Notes: generated by a model not told the origin, from the sequence alone. DNA of 45,516 nucleotides from Bacteroidota bacterium (GCA_029262775.1 JAJCYR010000062.1:1-45516); one strand, 5' to 3'. Counted from the stretch's first letter, positions 29,563 to 40,009 are shown. Numbers and translations are program-made.

Positions 29563-32500
29563 TTAGTTGGAAATACTCACGCGGATATTGAACGCACCGT
29601 TGATATTGACGGAGGACGGCTGCCTCGAGTCTTCAGAGTCGAACTTCTCGTATTTGAGAGTGAAGTCCGCCGAGACCCTGTTCGAGAATTGATACGCGAG
29701 TTTTGGCGTAACGGTGGTTCGTGTATGGGCCGTAACCAGAGATATGTTGTCGCCCGCGAGAGCATCGGACGGGATAAAATCCGGATCACGCAGCGCCTGC
29801 TCAATGGCCCGACGCAGACGCAATCGCTCGTCCGACGTATTACTTCTGGAGATGGTCAGGTTCAAGGACAGCCGGTTTTCGAGTCTCTTGCCACTCATGA
29901 AGGGCAATTTCAGACCGGTTTTCTGATAGCCGAAGGTCATACTGACTTCATTGGTCCGGCTCTCACTGACTTCGAAGTTGGCCGTGGACAGCGAAAATGC
30001 GTTGCTCCTGTTCCAATTGATTGTCGTTTGGAATTGGCGCTTCCAGGACAAATCAAGTCCAACCATGGGAGAGAACCGTTCGCTCACACGGATATTTCCC
30101 GCCTGGAAAGGTTCCACCCGGGACTCGATGCGACGACCGCCAAGGTCAATCGTGTTCAGCGTGTCATTACTGGTAAAGGACGTATTCGTCCTGAAATCAG
30201 AGGAGTAGTCGGCACTGTATCCGTGCCGCACGGAGGCATTCTGTACAAGACTGCGCAACAGGGGGAATTTGCCCAGGCCGGAGTAGGATACGGTCCAACT
30301 GGGCCTCGGGAAGGGGACCAGGTTCTTGTCGTCGATCGTTCCCTCATTCCGGATATAGGCGGTCCGAAAGTCCTGCACGACCGATGCATTGGTCAGCACA
30401 ACGCGGCCGTCGTCATTGGCGTCCCCCACAATGACCGGGTCATCCTCTCCTGTTGCGGCCAAATCTTCCGAGAACGTTTTCAACTGCTCATTGAACAGAG
30501 CCAGATAATCCGATCCGAAAGCCCAAACGGACGCCTTGTTCGTGCCCTGTACCGTGCGCGTCGTGTCGACTCCGAGAAAGGCCTGCGTTACGTTGTCCAG
30601 CTGTGGTTGAAACGTGAACGTCTCGCCGTTCTGGAATTCCAGGTTCCAGTTCAGGTTGATGGTCAGCGCCTGGGACGGGTTCAGCGTGGTTCGTCCCTGG
30701 AACCGGTCATTTTCCGTGAGCTGGTCCGATACCTGGAGGGACGGATCGATGAGTCGCTGCGAGATGTCAATCTGGCGCTCGAGACCAAACCGGTACCCGA
30801 GCGATGGACCATTTCCCCGCAAGGCGTCGAAAAAGCCGTATTTGGCCGATACATCGACCAAATTCCCGTTTTCGTCAAGGATTGGGGTTCCCACGTTGGA
30901 GGACTGCGCAGAGCGCGTTCCCGTGTAGGACACATTGAAATCCCGCACGCCCGTCACGGCAAGCACGGTCCGCCGGGCCACCGATTTCGCGCGATCGCTG
31001 AGACCAAGGTCGTCCTTCTCGTCTCCGCCAGCAGGTGCCGGTCGCGCTACGGCTGCCGCGGGTCGCGCATCGGCGTCCTCTGGGGCTGCGTCACCTTTTT
31101 TGGAATTCTTCTCGCGTTCCCGTTCCCTGCGCGCCCTCTCTGCCTGCCGGGCACTTACGTACTTCTTCTGGGCATTTTCCAGGTTTTCGTAATACGCAAT
31201 TTTTCGGAACAACTCCTGGAAACGGAACGAAACGCCACTGCGGGTTGTGACCGAGTTTTGGATGGATGCACCGGTGTTGCGCCCGATGGCACCATTCTGC
31301 CAGTCATACTGCGCACCATAACTGATGTCCTGGAGTTGGAGCCAGTTCAGGAATCGGATCCGCTGGAGACGCGGTCGGAAGCTTGCGGTTACCTGCTGGC
31401 TGTGACGCTCGGTGCGCGGCGAGATGGAGCCCGATACGAAGTCGCCTACGACGCTGGGGCCACTGATGGTTTCCAGGCTCGTCGTTTCAAACGCGGAGAG
31501 CGCCTGTGTGGAATCGATAAGGCCCGAGGCCAGGGCATCGTCAAGGCTTACGCCGCGAAAGGTCGTGTCCGAGAGGACCACACTGAACGTGGTATCGACG
31601 CCGGCCGCGTTCAGGTTCTGGTTGGTCGACTGATCGAACGTGAAATTCAGGAACGTGAACGGGTTGTACTGAAGGCCGAAATCCCGTTTTGTGGTAAATG
31701 TGTGATTCTCACGGATCGGAAAGCGGACCTCAATCGGTGTACTCACCGTGTCCGACGGTGATAGACGGGTACGTTCCTGGCTCTGCGTGAACGAGCGTGA
31801 AAACGAAGCGGACGTCGTGATGTTGGACGGCATGTAGTTCAGGTCCAGATTACCCAGCAGGCCCAGAACAGGTATGGGGTCCAGGAAGAAAAGGGGGCGG
31901 ACCGTTTTTACTTTGCGCGTGTCAAACCGGTACGATGTAGACTGGGACCACCGCCAGGAATCGTTCATGGACTGCGTCGGGCTGCGTCCGTCGGAACGGG
32001 CCTGCGAGAGGGAGAGGGTCAGACCGTCGATGGTATTTCGGAGCAGGCGCGATCGGGAGTTTGACTTGCTGAGCCGTGTGGAGAGAGACCGGTTGAAGGT
32101 GTGTGTCTGTGCGGATTCCAGGGCATCCTGCTTCAGGTCATCCCGTTCCTCCGTCGAGAGGTCATCCCGTCCGTCTATCTGGCTCAGGATTTCATCAAGC
32201 CGGACATCGCCCCTTGTGGGCGAGAATCGGGGAGTTGCCGTATTGGATTGGACCTGGAAGTTGACCGGTATCTTCCATCCAAACCGGTCTGGGATGAGCT
32301 TGTTGGCGTCGACGTCGGTGGTTACGCTCCAGTTGTCGACATCCGTCTGGTCACGCTCGCCAAGGCTCGAGGAAAGGCCGCCAAAGCCGTCCGTTTGTCG
32401 GTTGATATTGGCTTTCACGCTGCCCACGTCCGCAAGTTTGATGTTGGCTGTCGCCAGACCGGCCCAGCCGTTTGTTTCGTCATAACCGGCCACACGGAGT

Positions 32501-35500
32501 TCGTTGACCCAGAGCGTGATATCCTGTAGGATGTCTTCAAAGGCTGTACTGGTAGAGTCGGCCGGGTTCCGAATGCCGATCACAATGGTATTGACTTTAC
32601 CCAGTGAGGGCGTGCCCTTGATGCCCAGCCGGGTGCCCGGGGGGGCAAACCGGGAGGCATCGGGAACGGCCCGCGAACGAAGTGTGTCATTCAACACATT
32701 GTAGAAGACGCTGTCGAGCGGGAATGCAGCGTCGTCACGGGCAACTTTGAGTTGATTCAGGGCACCCAGTTCGATGTTCATGGATCCGAGATCCTGGATC
32801 GCGCCCAGGAAATCCGTGCTCGTCTGCCAGAGAACCTCCGGCGATCCAGCCGTTTCGGAGCTCGGTGTCAGCGGTTGTTCGTACTCGTAGTAGTCATTGG
32901 ATTCGTTGGCACCAATGCGGACAAAGAGGCGCGCCTTGGATCGGGCTTCTTCGATGGGGAGCGTGGCCAGATCCCGCCCGTCGGCGAGGAGGCCATGAGC
33001 ATGTACGAACATGCGAAGGTTCGAGTACTTGAGCAGGTCCAGGTCGCTGGCCTGCGTCTTGAAAATGCCGCGCTGGGAACCGGGCAGCAGATTCTCGGCG
33101 CGCAGCACGAGCGACTGTTCGCGTGCGTTCTGTGCGAGGCCGGAAGCAAGGCGGGACTGGGTTACGACGGCACCGAGGGGTGGAGCGTAGATGTCGGCGT
33201 TTTCCTCGTTATTGATGCTTGAAACGGTGAGACGCGTATCACTGAACGTCGTATCGAACGGCGTATCGTGCTCAAGGGCAATCCGATCTGACTTCTGCCA
33301 CTGGCTTCCAACGAGTTCGAGCGATGCCAGACGCATGGTGACGGGCACCTCATGACCCGTCGTCCAGATGCGCATGGACTCCATCTGGGTGAAGTCCTGG
33401 ATATCGCCTACCCGCCGGGTGAACCGCTGCACGGGTATACGGACCTGGAACCACCCCGTGCTGCCCCCGTCTTCTCCCTTGATTTCGCCAACTATGAAGT
33501 CATCGACCCGGGAAGGCACTGCGAGCGAATCGAGCGAGCGCCGGCTGAGGGGAATTTCGTACTGGAAATAACTGTTTTCGGTATCGACCGTGGAGTTTCT
33601 GTTCAGGTCTTCCGAGTCTGGAAAACGTGAGTTTCCGCGGCGGATGGACGTATTGGTGGCCAGCTTTGTCTGCGTCTCAAATGCGTTCAGCTCCTGGCCG
33701 GCGAAGTAGTGCGTAAAGCGCTGTTGGAAGGTGGCCTGACTGGGGAAGAACTCCGGATTGTCGTAGTACTGGGAGTTGCCGAAGTAGTGGTAGTCGTCGG
33801 AGGAGGGATCTGCAAAGGCGCGGGCCACTTCAGCGCGGTAGCGGGGGTCGGGATCGGTCTGGTCGAGCGATGCCAGGAAGTCAGAAAAATGCTGCTGTTC
33901 GGTGGCAAACTCCGGATAGTCGACGGGATTGACAGATGTCAGGCCATCGAGTCCGAGGTCTTCCGTACGATTGCTGCTGTCATCAAGGTCGACCACGTTG
34001 TTCTGCGTACCAGTCGGCGAGCGTCCCCATTCTCGGAATCCGGACTCCGATATATTGGACGTGGAGAGGCCATCTTCGTTGTTGAGCTGGCCATCTGGCA
34101 GGATATCTTCGGAAATCGTACCGAGATCGAGGTACAGTTTGGCATCCCGGCCGGGATCGTTTGCCGTGTTTTCGGGAAATGCCTGAAAAATGAACTCGAC
34201 GAAATCGATGTTTTTCAGGCTGAAATCCGTGAAACCGTCCGGAAGGCGCTGCACCATACCACCCCAGACATCCTTGGGGTTGTCCAGAAAGCGTCTGAGT
34301 TCCTGCGTGTAGTTGTACGGACCCCTCGTCAGGGGGTTGAAGTACAGGTCGAAGGTCTCGAGGGTCGGATCAATTTCTGCCCGCGTGTCGCGGTTCGGGA
34401 AGACCTCGTCAATCCGGAAAATGCGAATGGCATTGACATTCTGGGCAATCGCGGGCACTTCCCGGAGAATGTTGGCATTGACGCGGTACCAACCGAAGGC
34501 GCCTCGCCACGCTGTACGCAACGAATCATTGAGTGCGCTTCGAGTAACGCCCAGTCTATCCACAATCCCGATGGAGTCCGGAGGGCTGGCAAGAGACCAG
34601 GAGCCGGGCTGCGTGAGGGGAAAGGTGTTTTCAAATCCCTCAAAATCGTCCACGTACGAGGTGCCGTTGAGTTCGTCCCGGGCAAAATCACGTCCCCGAT
34701 CGCGGAGGTTGTCCCTCGTGCGGTTGAAGGCAACGGTCTCCGTGTGGTTGGGTCGAAGCTGGGCAAATTCGCCGGACAGGGATACCGAGGACGGCTCCCG
34801 GGTCTGCAGGAGCGGAATGCGGTCAATGGTCTGCGTCATCCAGCGCGGTTCGAGGCGTACGGCTCCGTCGACACCCCAGATGGTGTTGGAAATGGGTTCC
34901 TCCCCAATCCTGAACTTGTCGATGGGCGATTTTTCCTTCAGGCTCATGACGGTCGAGCCGAGCGACAGTTTTTCACTGCGCTCATATTCCGCCCGGAGTC
35001 CCAGCAGCGTCTTCTTCTGTACGTTGAAGAAGGAGTTCTGCTCAAATTCGATGTTGATGTCACGACCAGCCGTCAGAAACGCAGGGTTCACGACCTGGAC
35101 CGAGCCCGTTCCCGAATAGTCTGCCACAAAGTCGGTTCCCTCGGCCAGCGGCGTACCTCCACTCGTGACACGAATGGAGCCCGGGACGACCCCCGAAAAG
35201 GCCTTCAGGTCATAGAAGGCCTTGACCGAACCCTTAGAGGTGCCCCGAATGGCGTACACGTTGTGCTGCGTGTCACGCAGGGCATTGGCCTTTTTCTGGA
35301 TGTAGAGATTCTCGTACGCGAGCAGTTCCGAGACCTGCTGCTTGGCCTCTGGCGAACCTGGACCCGCTTGGATGACCTGGTTTATACGGCCGGCAAACGG
35401 CTCGAGAAACGGAAAGATGAGGCGTCCCTCACCAGGCTGGATGGTGTAGTTGACCAGGAAGTCAAATTTATCGTCGGGAGAGAGGGCTTCGTTCTCGTTG

Positions 35501-37398
35501 ACGCGGTCGAGTCCCATGATCTGGAGCGCCGTCTGCGAACCACCCACTCCGGGTAACGTTTTTGAGGCTATCTGGCCTGGGGGTTCATAAAACACCTGCA
35601 GATCGAAGTCCTCAGGCTGGATGCTGCTACCCCGGAGGTTGTAAATATTGCGCATTTCGAGGTACCACGCGGCAGGATTGAAACCTGCACCCAGTGCGGG
35701 TTGTCGCATCTGAACCGGTCGAAGCAGCTTCAATACGATTTTGTCTTCGTTTTGACCTCCGTCAGATCCACCTGTATCTGTGGCAAAGTCACCGACAGCA
35801 AAGGTCTGTCCCGCCGCCCGGTAGCGGAACGAAACGGCAAGAGCTTCGCTCTCCTGAATGCGCTGACTCAGGGAAATGTAGCCAAGGACTTCATCGATCG
35901 TGTAATCACGTCCCTGCTGGAGTCGCTTGAACTTGCCAACCTGGAAGTCGGACGCGGACATCTGCTTGACATTCTCCAGGTAGGACGATGGCGAAGCGTT
36001 GCCATCCCGGAATTCCGTGTCTACTTCACCGCCCTGGCTGTAATCGTACTGATCCCTGTCCGCGGACGGCAGGAGTGCGGCCGTAAACTGATCGGCCTGG
36101 TCAAGAATTTCACGGGGCTCGCCCAAATCGACAATGGCTACAGCCTGGCGCACGTTCTCTTCCTCGGGCTGGGTCGGCATGAGCTTCCAGACTTCGACCT
36201 CCGTGATACGTTCGAAATTGTTGGCTACGCGGATGTTTGGTGGATCGGAAAGGGCGTCCTCCCAGCGGTTCCGGAAGTAATATCCGAGAAAGAAGTGAAC
36301 CGCTTCGTCATAGTCGGTCGGCTGCAAGTCGAAAGGGGTCGACTCCGATCCACCTTCGATGTCGAGGCTGTTGGCCTGACCCTCCTGCTGGGACATCACC
36401 GTGGTCAGTCGTATTCCTCCCAATTGCAATTCGCTTTTGATACCGAAAAGGCTCTGACCACCGCGAATAAGCGACGAGGAGGTCTGCAGGTTGACGTTGC
36501 CAGCCTCAATGGACTGGACGATTTCGTCTTCGTAACCCGTGTATTCCAGCCGCAGTTGGTTCTGGAAGTCGAACTGGTTACTGGAATCGTACTGTACGTT
36601 GATGCGGAGCTTGTCCCCAATGGTGCCCGTGATACCCAAACTCAAATCCTGCCGGAACTGAGGGTCGAGCTGCGCGGACCGGCCAGTAACGGATACCTGC
36701 TGGTCATTCTTCAAATAGTCAAAACCGGCCGCGATGTCGGCTGTACCATTGACTCGTAGATCCACCTCCGGTTTTCCGAAAATCGTCGTGAACGCGCTTT
36801 GCCGTCCGCCGGGTACAACCACGTTGATGCCGACGCCCCCCCGGTTTTGTCGTTGGCGTGCGCGCTCACGCTCCACGATCAGGGTTTTCCAGTTCTGGTC
36901 CAGGTCATACCCGAGGCGCGCATCCCGGTAGCGGTCGAAATCGAGCCGCACAGGAAAACGCACGTCGGTCTCACCCACCGATTCTCTCGACTTGTACACG
37001 AGCGCCGTCGAATCGAATTCTATTTGATGGCGCCAGACCCGTCCCATGGGTACGAAGAAGGGCCTCGTATCCCGGGGAAAGACCGATGAGGCTGGCAATT
37101 CTCCCTGCCAGCGCCGGATATACTGCATGACACGGCCCGAATCCGGAAAGACGATGATAATGGAATCGGCAATCAGACTGTCCGGAATGGGTTCGGTCAG
37201 CGAGACCCGGACCGAGTCCGTGTCCGACCGCGTGAAATACATGGCCTCGGCCCTGAGCAAACTGACATAGCTGCGCGTGGAGGCAGCACTGACCAGGACC
37301 ATAGACATAACGAACAGAGCAAAAATGCCTGTGAGAGTGCTGCGCGTCAGGGTCAAACCACGATGCGGATAATCTTTTCTTACGGGTGTATCGGGCAC
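29563..37398 (-). CDS. sprA: SprA family cell-surface/outer-membrane translocon protein
   Basis: Very large outer-membrane protein; in Flavobacterium SprA forms the beta-barrel conduit of the type IX secretion system and is needed for gliding. The family region is clear near residues 180-330: GKPEVDLRVNG, LSLGITGTIGDKLRINVQYD, FDFQNQLRLEYTGYEDEIVQ, IEAGNVNLQ and SSLIRGGQSLFGIKSELQLG. The following thousand-plus residues alternate polar/hydrophobic strands, as in a barrel. A charged Arg/Glu/Lys then Ala/Pro stretch lies near 31010-31180. No ATG precedes the signal helix (FALFVMSMVLVSA). GTG at 37398 (2611 aa) is preferred, TTG at 37356 is an alternative. Longer than typical Flavobacterium SprA (about 2400). 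Confidence 0.88.
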   Translation of the reverse strand: MPDTPVRKDYPHRGLTLTRSTLTGIFALFVMSMVLVSAASTRSYVSLLRAEAMYFTRSDTDSVRVSLTEPIPDSLIADSIIIVFPDSGRVMQYIRRWQGELPASSVFPRDTRPFFVPMGRVWRHQIEFDSTALVYKSRESVGETDVRFPVRLDFDRYRDARLGYDLDQNWKTLIVERERARQRQNRGGVGINVVVPGGRQSAFTTIFGKPEVDLRVNGTADIAAGFDYLKNDQQVSVTGRSAQLDPQFRQDLSLGITGTIGDKLRINVQYDSSNQFDFQNQLRLEYTGYEDEIVQSIEAGNVNLQTSSSLIRGGQSLFGIKSELQLGGIRLTTVMSQQEGQANSLDIEGGSESTPFDLQPTDYDEAVHFFLGYYFRNRWEDALSDPPNIRVANNFERITEVEVWKLMPTQPEEENVRQAVAIVDLGEPREILDQADQFTAALLPSADRDQYDYSQGGEVDTEFRDGNASPSSYLENVKQMSASDFQVGKFKRLQQGRDYTIDEVLGYISLSQRIQESEALAVSFRYRAAGQTFAVGDFATDTGGSDGGQNEDKIVLKLLRPVQMRQPALGAGFNPAAWYLEMRNIYNLRGSSIQPEDFDLQVFYEPPGQIASKTLPGVGGSQTALQIMGLDRVNENEALSPDDKFDFLVNYTIQPGEGRLIFPFLEPFAGRINQVIQAGPGSPEAKQQVSELLAYENLYIQKKANALRDTQHNVYAIRGTSKGSVKAFYDLKAFSGVVPGSIRVTSGGTPLAEGTDFVADYSGTGSVQVVNPAFLTAGRDINIEFEQNSFFNVQKKTLLGLRAEYERSEKLSLGSTVMSLKEKSPIDKFRIGEEPISNTIWGVDGAVRLEPRWMTQTIDRIPLLQTREPSSVSLSGEFAQLRPNHTETVAFNRTRDNLRDRGRDFARDELNGTSYVDDFEGFENTFPLTQPGSWSLASPPDSIGIVDRLGVTRSALNDSLRTAWRGAFGWYRVNANILREVPAIAQNVNAIRIFRIDEVFPNRDTRAEIDPTLETFDLYFNPLTRGPYNYTQELRRFLDNPKDVWGGMVQRLPDGFTDFSLKNIDFVEFIFQAFPENTANDPGRDAKLYLDLGTISEDILPDGQLNNEDGLSTSNISESGFREWGRSPTGTQNNVVDLDDSSNRTEDLGLDGLTSVNPVDYPEFATEQQHFSDFLASLDQTDPDPRYRAEVARAFADPSSDDYHYFGNSQYYDNPEFFPSQATFQQRFTHYFAGQELNAFETQTKLATNTSIRRGNSRFPDSEDLNRNSTVDTENSYFQYEIPLSRRSLDSLAVPSRVDDFIVGEIKGEDGGSTGWFQVRIPVQRFTRRVGDIQDFTQMESMRIWTTGHEVPVTMRLASLELVGSQWQKSDRIALEHDTPFDTTFSDTRLTVSSINNEENADIYAPPLGAVVTQSRLASGLAQNAREQSLVLRAENLLPGSQRGIFKTQASDLDLLKYSNLRMFVHAHGLLADGRDLATLPIEEARSKARLFVRIGANESNDYYEYEQPLTPSSETAGSPEVLWQTSTDFLGAIQDLGSMNIELGALNQLKVARDDAAFPLDSVFYNVLNDTLRSRAVPDASRFAPPGTRLGIKGTPSLGKVNTIVIGIRNPADSTSTAFEDILQDITLWVNELRVAGYDETNGWAGLATANIKLADVGSVKANINRQTDGFGGLSSSLGERDQTDVDNWSVTTDVDANKLIPDRFGWKIPVNFQVQSNTATPRFSPTRGDVRLDEILSQIDGRDDLSTEERDDLKQDALESAQTHTFNRSLSTRLSKSNSRSRLLRNTIDGLTLSLSQARSDGRSPTQSMNDSWRWSQSTSYRFDTRKVKTVRPLFFLDPIPVLGLLGNLDLNYMPSNITTSASFSRSFTQSQERTRLSPSDTVSTPIEVRFPIRENHTFTTKRDFGLQYNPFTFLNFTFDQSTNQNLNAAGVDTTFSVVLSDTTFRGVSLDDALASGLIDSTQALSAFETTSLETISGPSVVGDFVSGSISPRTERHSQQVTASFRPRLQRIRFLNWLQLQDISYGAQYDWQNGAIGRNTGASIQNSVTTRSGVSFRFQELFRKIAYYENLENAQKKYVSARQAERARREREREKNSKKGDAAPEDADARPAAAVARPAPAGGDEKDDLGLSDRAKSVARRTVLAVTGVRDFNVSYTGTRSAQSSNVGTPILDENGNLVDVSAKYGFFDALRGNGPSLGYRFGLERQIDISQRLIDPSLQVSDQLTENDRFQGRTTLNPSQALTINLNWNLEFQNGETFTFQPQLDNVTQAFLGVDTTRTVQGTNKASVWAFGSDYLALFNEQLKTFSEDLAATGEDDPVIVGDANDDGRVVLTNASVVQDFRTAYIRNEGTIDDKNLVPFPRPSWTVSYSGLGKFPLLRSLVQNASVRHGYSADYSSDFRTNTSFTSNDTLNTIDLGGRRIESRVEPFQAGNIRVSERFSPMVGLDLSWKRQFQTTINWNRSNAFSLSTANFEVSESRTNEVSMTFGYQKTGLKLPFMSGKRLENRLSLNLTISRSNTSDERLRLRRAIEQALRDPDFIPSDALAGDNISLVTAHTRTTVTPKLAYQFSNRVSADFTLKYEKFDSEDSRQPSSVNINGAFNIRVSISN

Positions 37399-37520
37399 AG
37401 AGCGTCTTTGCCGTACACGGCTTGGTGACTGGATTACTGATTCAAATGTCTTGGAAACAGTAGCTGATAGATCGATACACGCGTAAGAATGGCTCGTAGA
37501 GCATCGGGTACACTGCACCA

Positions 37521-37556
37521 AAATATTTGTTCTGCACGACATATGCAGTGCAGAAA
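37521..37556 (-). terminator. Probable intrinsic terminator after the oxidoreductase gene
   Basis: On the minus strand TTCTGCAC (37556-37549) pairs perfectly with GTGCAGAA (37538-37531) around a 10-base loop, followed by CAAATATTTT at 37530-37521. It lies just downstream of the gene ending at 37565 and upstream of sprA. It would separate the two transcripts and place the sprA promoter in 37399-37520. Confidence 0.55.
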
Positions 37557-37564
37557 GGCGTCCA

Positions 37565-38710
37565 TCACGGAGCCCATCGGGTAATGACGGGAAGCCCCGC
37601 CGCCCTGATGTTGTCGAGGAACGATTGAAGGGGGATAATCTGCTCTGGAGGACACACGCCACCCCCAGACACGGCTCCGGACGCCAACTGAAGGGCAATC
37701 GTAGCCGCCGTGATGGATGTGCAACGGCGAATGGCTGTCATGTTGCGCTCGCGGTCAAATTGCTGGATCACTTCATAGGTAAGCTCGGCATCCCGGCCAT
37801 CCTTGCGCCCCATAACGGAAATACGCACCAGCACTGCATCTTCGTAATCTCCACCCAGACGTTGTTTGAGTCTCCGAGTCAGCACATCGCGATACGTCAG
37901 ATGCGACTGCACATCGATGTTCTTCTGGTCTGCAAATCCCAGCGCAAGCAGGAATTGCATGTTCCTCGCGTGTCCCGGCCAGCGGATGCTCTTGTGATCG
38001 ATGGTCTCCAGCGACGGGCCCGCCACCTCGCAGATCGTTCTCAAAAGACCCGCCGTATGAAAAGCTTCCATGTCATTGAACGGCGCGGGAAATGAAATGT
38101 CCTCCACGTCGGTCAATGGGGTCGTTGACCTGAGGTGCCCATCTTCCATGTACTCTACAGGCAGGGTATAGTCGTCCAGCAGCTTCTCTGCCGACCAGGA
38201 GATTCGGAAATTAAACGGAGGTTCCGGTTCAAGGGGCACATCACCGACGCGCAGATGGGCGCGGATGGGCTCGTCGAACTGCCTGATGGCGTGCAGACAC
38301 AACATGTTGGACAGCCCTGGGTCCAGACCACAGTTGGGAACCACCCAGAGACTTTTTTCAGCGGCCCGTTCGGCCAGCCTGTATTCCCGTTCGAGTACGG
38401 GGGCACTGCTGCCCAGATCGCAGAAGTGGCTCCCCGAAGTGAGTGCAATGCGGGCCAGCTGCGGGTAGAGCGCGGGGTCCGTGGCGCCGATGACACAGTT
38501 GCTGTCTTCAAGGATCGAAGCCATGGTCCGCTCGTCGCGCGCATCGACCTGGAACGAGCGCAATTTCGGACTGTCCAGGCGTTCGTGCAGGTGCTGCAGA
38601 CGACGGGTATGGGCATCACAGACCCGGACCATCGTGACCTCTTCGTGGCCAATGAGCTCCTGGGCGATTGCCGAGCCCATGTGGCCCGCTCCTATGATGG
38701 AAATTTTCAT
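37565..38710 (-). CDS. Saccharopine dehydrogenase-like NAD(P)-binding oxidoreductase
   Basis: A cytoplasmic oxidoreductase of the saccharopine dehydrogenase/lysine dehydrogenase superfamily, 381 residues. The Rossmann fingerprint is at the N-terminus (ISIIGAGHMGSAIAQEL, residues 3-19), followed by CVIGATDPALY and FCDLGSSAPV. The conserved NCGLDPGLSNMLC block lies in mid-sequence. The C-terminal domain includes GLLRTICEV and SIRWPGHARNM. The substrate is not evident; lysine-6-dehydrogenase, saccharopine reductase and related carboxynorspermidine-type enzymes share this layout. ATG 38710 starts the Rossmann strand directly. It is divergent from pfk over 99 bp. Confidence 0.85.
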   Translation of the reverse strand: MKISIIGAGHMGSAIAQELIGHEEVTMVRVCDAHTRRLQHLHERLDSPKLRSFQVDARDERTMASILEDSNCVIGATDPALYPQLARIALTSGSHFCDLGSSAPVLEREYRLAERAAEKSLWVVPNCGLDPGLSNMLCLHAIRQFDEPIRAHLRVGDVPLEPEPPFNFRISWSAEKLLDDYTLPVEYMEDGHLRSTTPLTDVEDISFPAPFNDMEAFHTAGLLRTICEVAGPSLETIDHKSIRWPGHARNMQFLLALGFADQKNIDVQSHLTYRDVLTRRLKQRLGGDYEDAVLVRISVMGRKDGRDAELTYEVIQQFDRERNMTAIRRCTSITAATIALQLASGAVSGGGVCPPEQIIPLQSFLDNIRAAGLPVITRWAP

Positions 38711-38751
38711 GTACCGCAGTAATACTCGATGAGCCAGCAAGATACGCATTC

Positions 38752-38763
38752 CTGGCGCGCCAG
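38752..38763. promoter_or_regulatory. 12-bp palindrome between divergent genes
   Basis: CTGGCGCGCCAG is a perfect palindrome midway in the 99-bp gap between the divergent oxidoreductase and phosphofructokinase genes, with a TATATT just to its right (38765-38770). Its position suits a shared operator, but short GC palindromes are common in this genome. Confidence 0.3.
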
Positions 38764-38809
38764 CTATATTCCAGTCACACGAAAGCACTTGGCCGACAAG
38801 CTGACGATT

Positions 38810-40009
38810 ATGAATTCATACCGTGGAACCATTGGCATTCTGACCGGGGGCGGCGACGTTCCCGGTCTCAACCCGGCCATTCGGGCCATCACGATCCGTG
38901 CCATCCGGGAAGGCTACCGGGTCGTTGGAATCCGGCGGGGATGGGCGGGCCTGGTAGACTACGTTCCGGACCCGGAGGCCGACAACTCGAACAACGTCCG
39001 CCACCTGACGGAAGATGTCGTGAACCGGGCCGGACGGACAGGCGGCACGTTCCTGCACAGCTCGCGCACGCGTCCGAGCCACCTTCCGATCAGCAAGGTG
39101 CCCGACCACTTGGCGGGTGTATACACAGACGAAATCAACGACATTACACCGACTATTCTGTCGAATCTGGAGCACATCGGAATTGACAACCTGATTCCCA
39201 TCGGCGGGGACGATACGCTCTCCTACGGGCATCGTCTCCACAAGGAAGGCATACGCGTGACGGCCATTCCGAAAACCATGGACAACGACGTTCCCGGAAC
39301 CGACTACTGCATCGGCTTCGGCACGTGCGTGACGCGGACCATCGAAATGGCGCACACGCTGCGCACGTCCGCCGGGTCGCACGAGCGCTTCCTCGTAATC
39401 GAGGTCTTTGGTCGCTATGCCGGTTTTTCTGCGCTGCTGCCAGCCATGGCCGGGGCGTCAGACCGCTGCATCATTCCCGAACATCCATTCGACATGGACC
39501 AGCTGACCGAGCTCATGTGCTACGACCGCACCCGGCACCCGAGCAATTATTCGGTCGTACTCGTGTCGGAAGGCGCCACGATGTCCCACCAGACGGAAAT
39601 GTCTTTCGAGAGTGAAGAGGCCGACCAGTACGGACACCGCAAATTGGGCGGCATCGGTGATAAGGTGGCATGGGCCCTCAAAGAAAACTCCCCGAAATGG
39701 AATGCCGGACGCCGCGTGAATGTGGTCAGTCAGCGGCTGGGGTATCTGGTGCGATGCGGAGATCCCGATGCACTCGATTCGATTGTGCCCATGGCATTCG
39801 GGAATCTGGCCCTGGACCTTATACTGGAGGGTACGTATGGCCGCCTCGTGAGCGTTCGAAATGGCACGTATGATAATGTGCCGCTTGATGTTGTGGTGGG
39901 AACGAAGAAGGTGGTCGATGTCGAGAAGTACTACAATATGGAGCGACTGCGGCCGTTCTATCATTCCTTTAACCGGCGCCCCATCTTCATCATGACGTCG
40001 GATATGTAG
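38810..40009 (+). CDS. 6-phosphofructokinase, pyrophosphate-type
   Basis: Interconverts fructose-6-phosphate and fructose-1,6-bisphosphate in glycolysis. The 399-residue product begins GTIGILTGGGDVPGLNPAIRA. It carries GGDDT (132-136), where ATP enzymes have GGDGT/S, and PKTMDND (154-160), where ATP enzymes have PGTIDND. The Asp and Lys at these sites are the established determinants of pyrophosphate use, so the phosphoryl donor is predicted to be PPi. ATG 38810 was chosen because the family sequence starts within five codons; an in-frame ATG at 38729 would add an unconserved leader overlapping the divergent promoter. Confidence 0.92.
   Translation: MNSYRGTIGILTGGGDVPGLNPAIRAITIRAIREGYRVVGIRRGWAGLVDYVPDPEADNSNNVRHLTEDVVNRAGRTGGTFLHSSRTRPSHLPISKVPDHLAGVYTDEINDITPTILSNLEHIGIDNLIPIGGDDTLSYGHRLHKEGIRVTAIPKTMDNDVPGTDYCIGFGTCVTRTIEMAHTLRTSAGSHERFLVIEVFGRYAGFSALLPAMAGASDRCIIPEHPFDMDQLTELMCYDRTRHPSNYSVVLVSEGATMSHQTEMSFESEEADQYGHRKLGGIGDKVAWALKENSPKWNAGRRVNVVSQRLGYLVRCGDPDALDSIVPMAFGNLALDLILEGTYGRLVSVRNGTYDNVPLDVVVGTKKVVDVEKYYNMERLRPFYHSFNRRPIFIMTSDM

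Noticed and set aside
29446-31761. Very long open frames antisense to sprA (also 33709-35556 and 35701-36759)
   Set aside because: They mirror the sprA reading frame in GC-rich DNA and show no domain, start context or coding pattern of their own.
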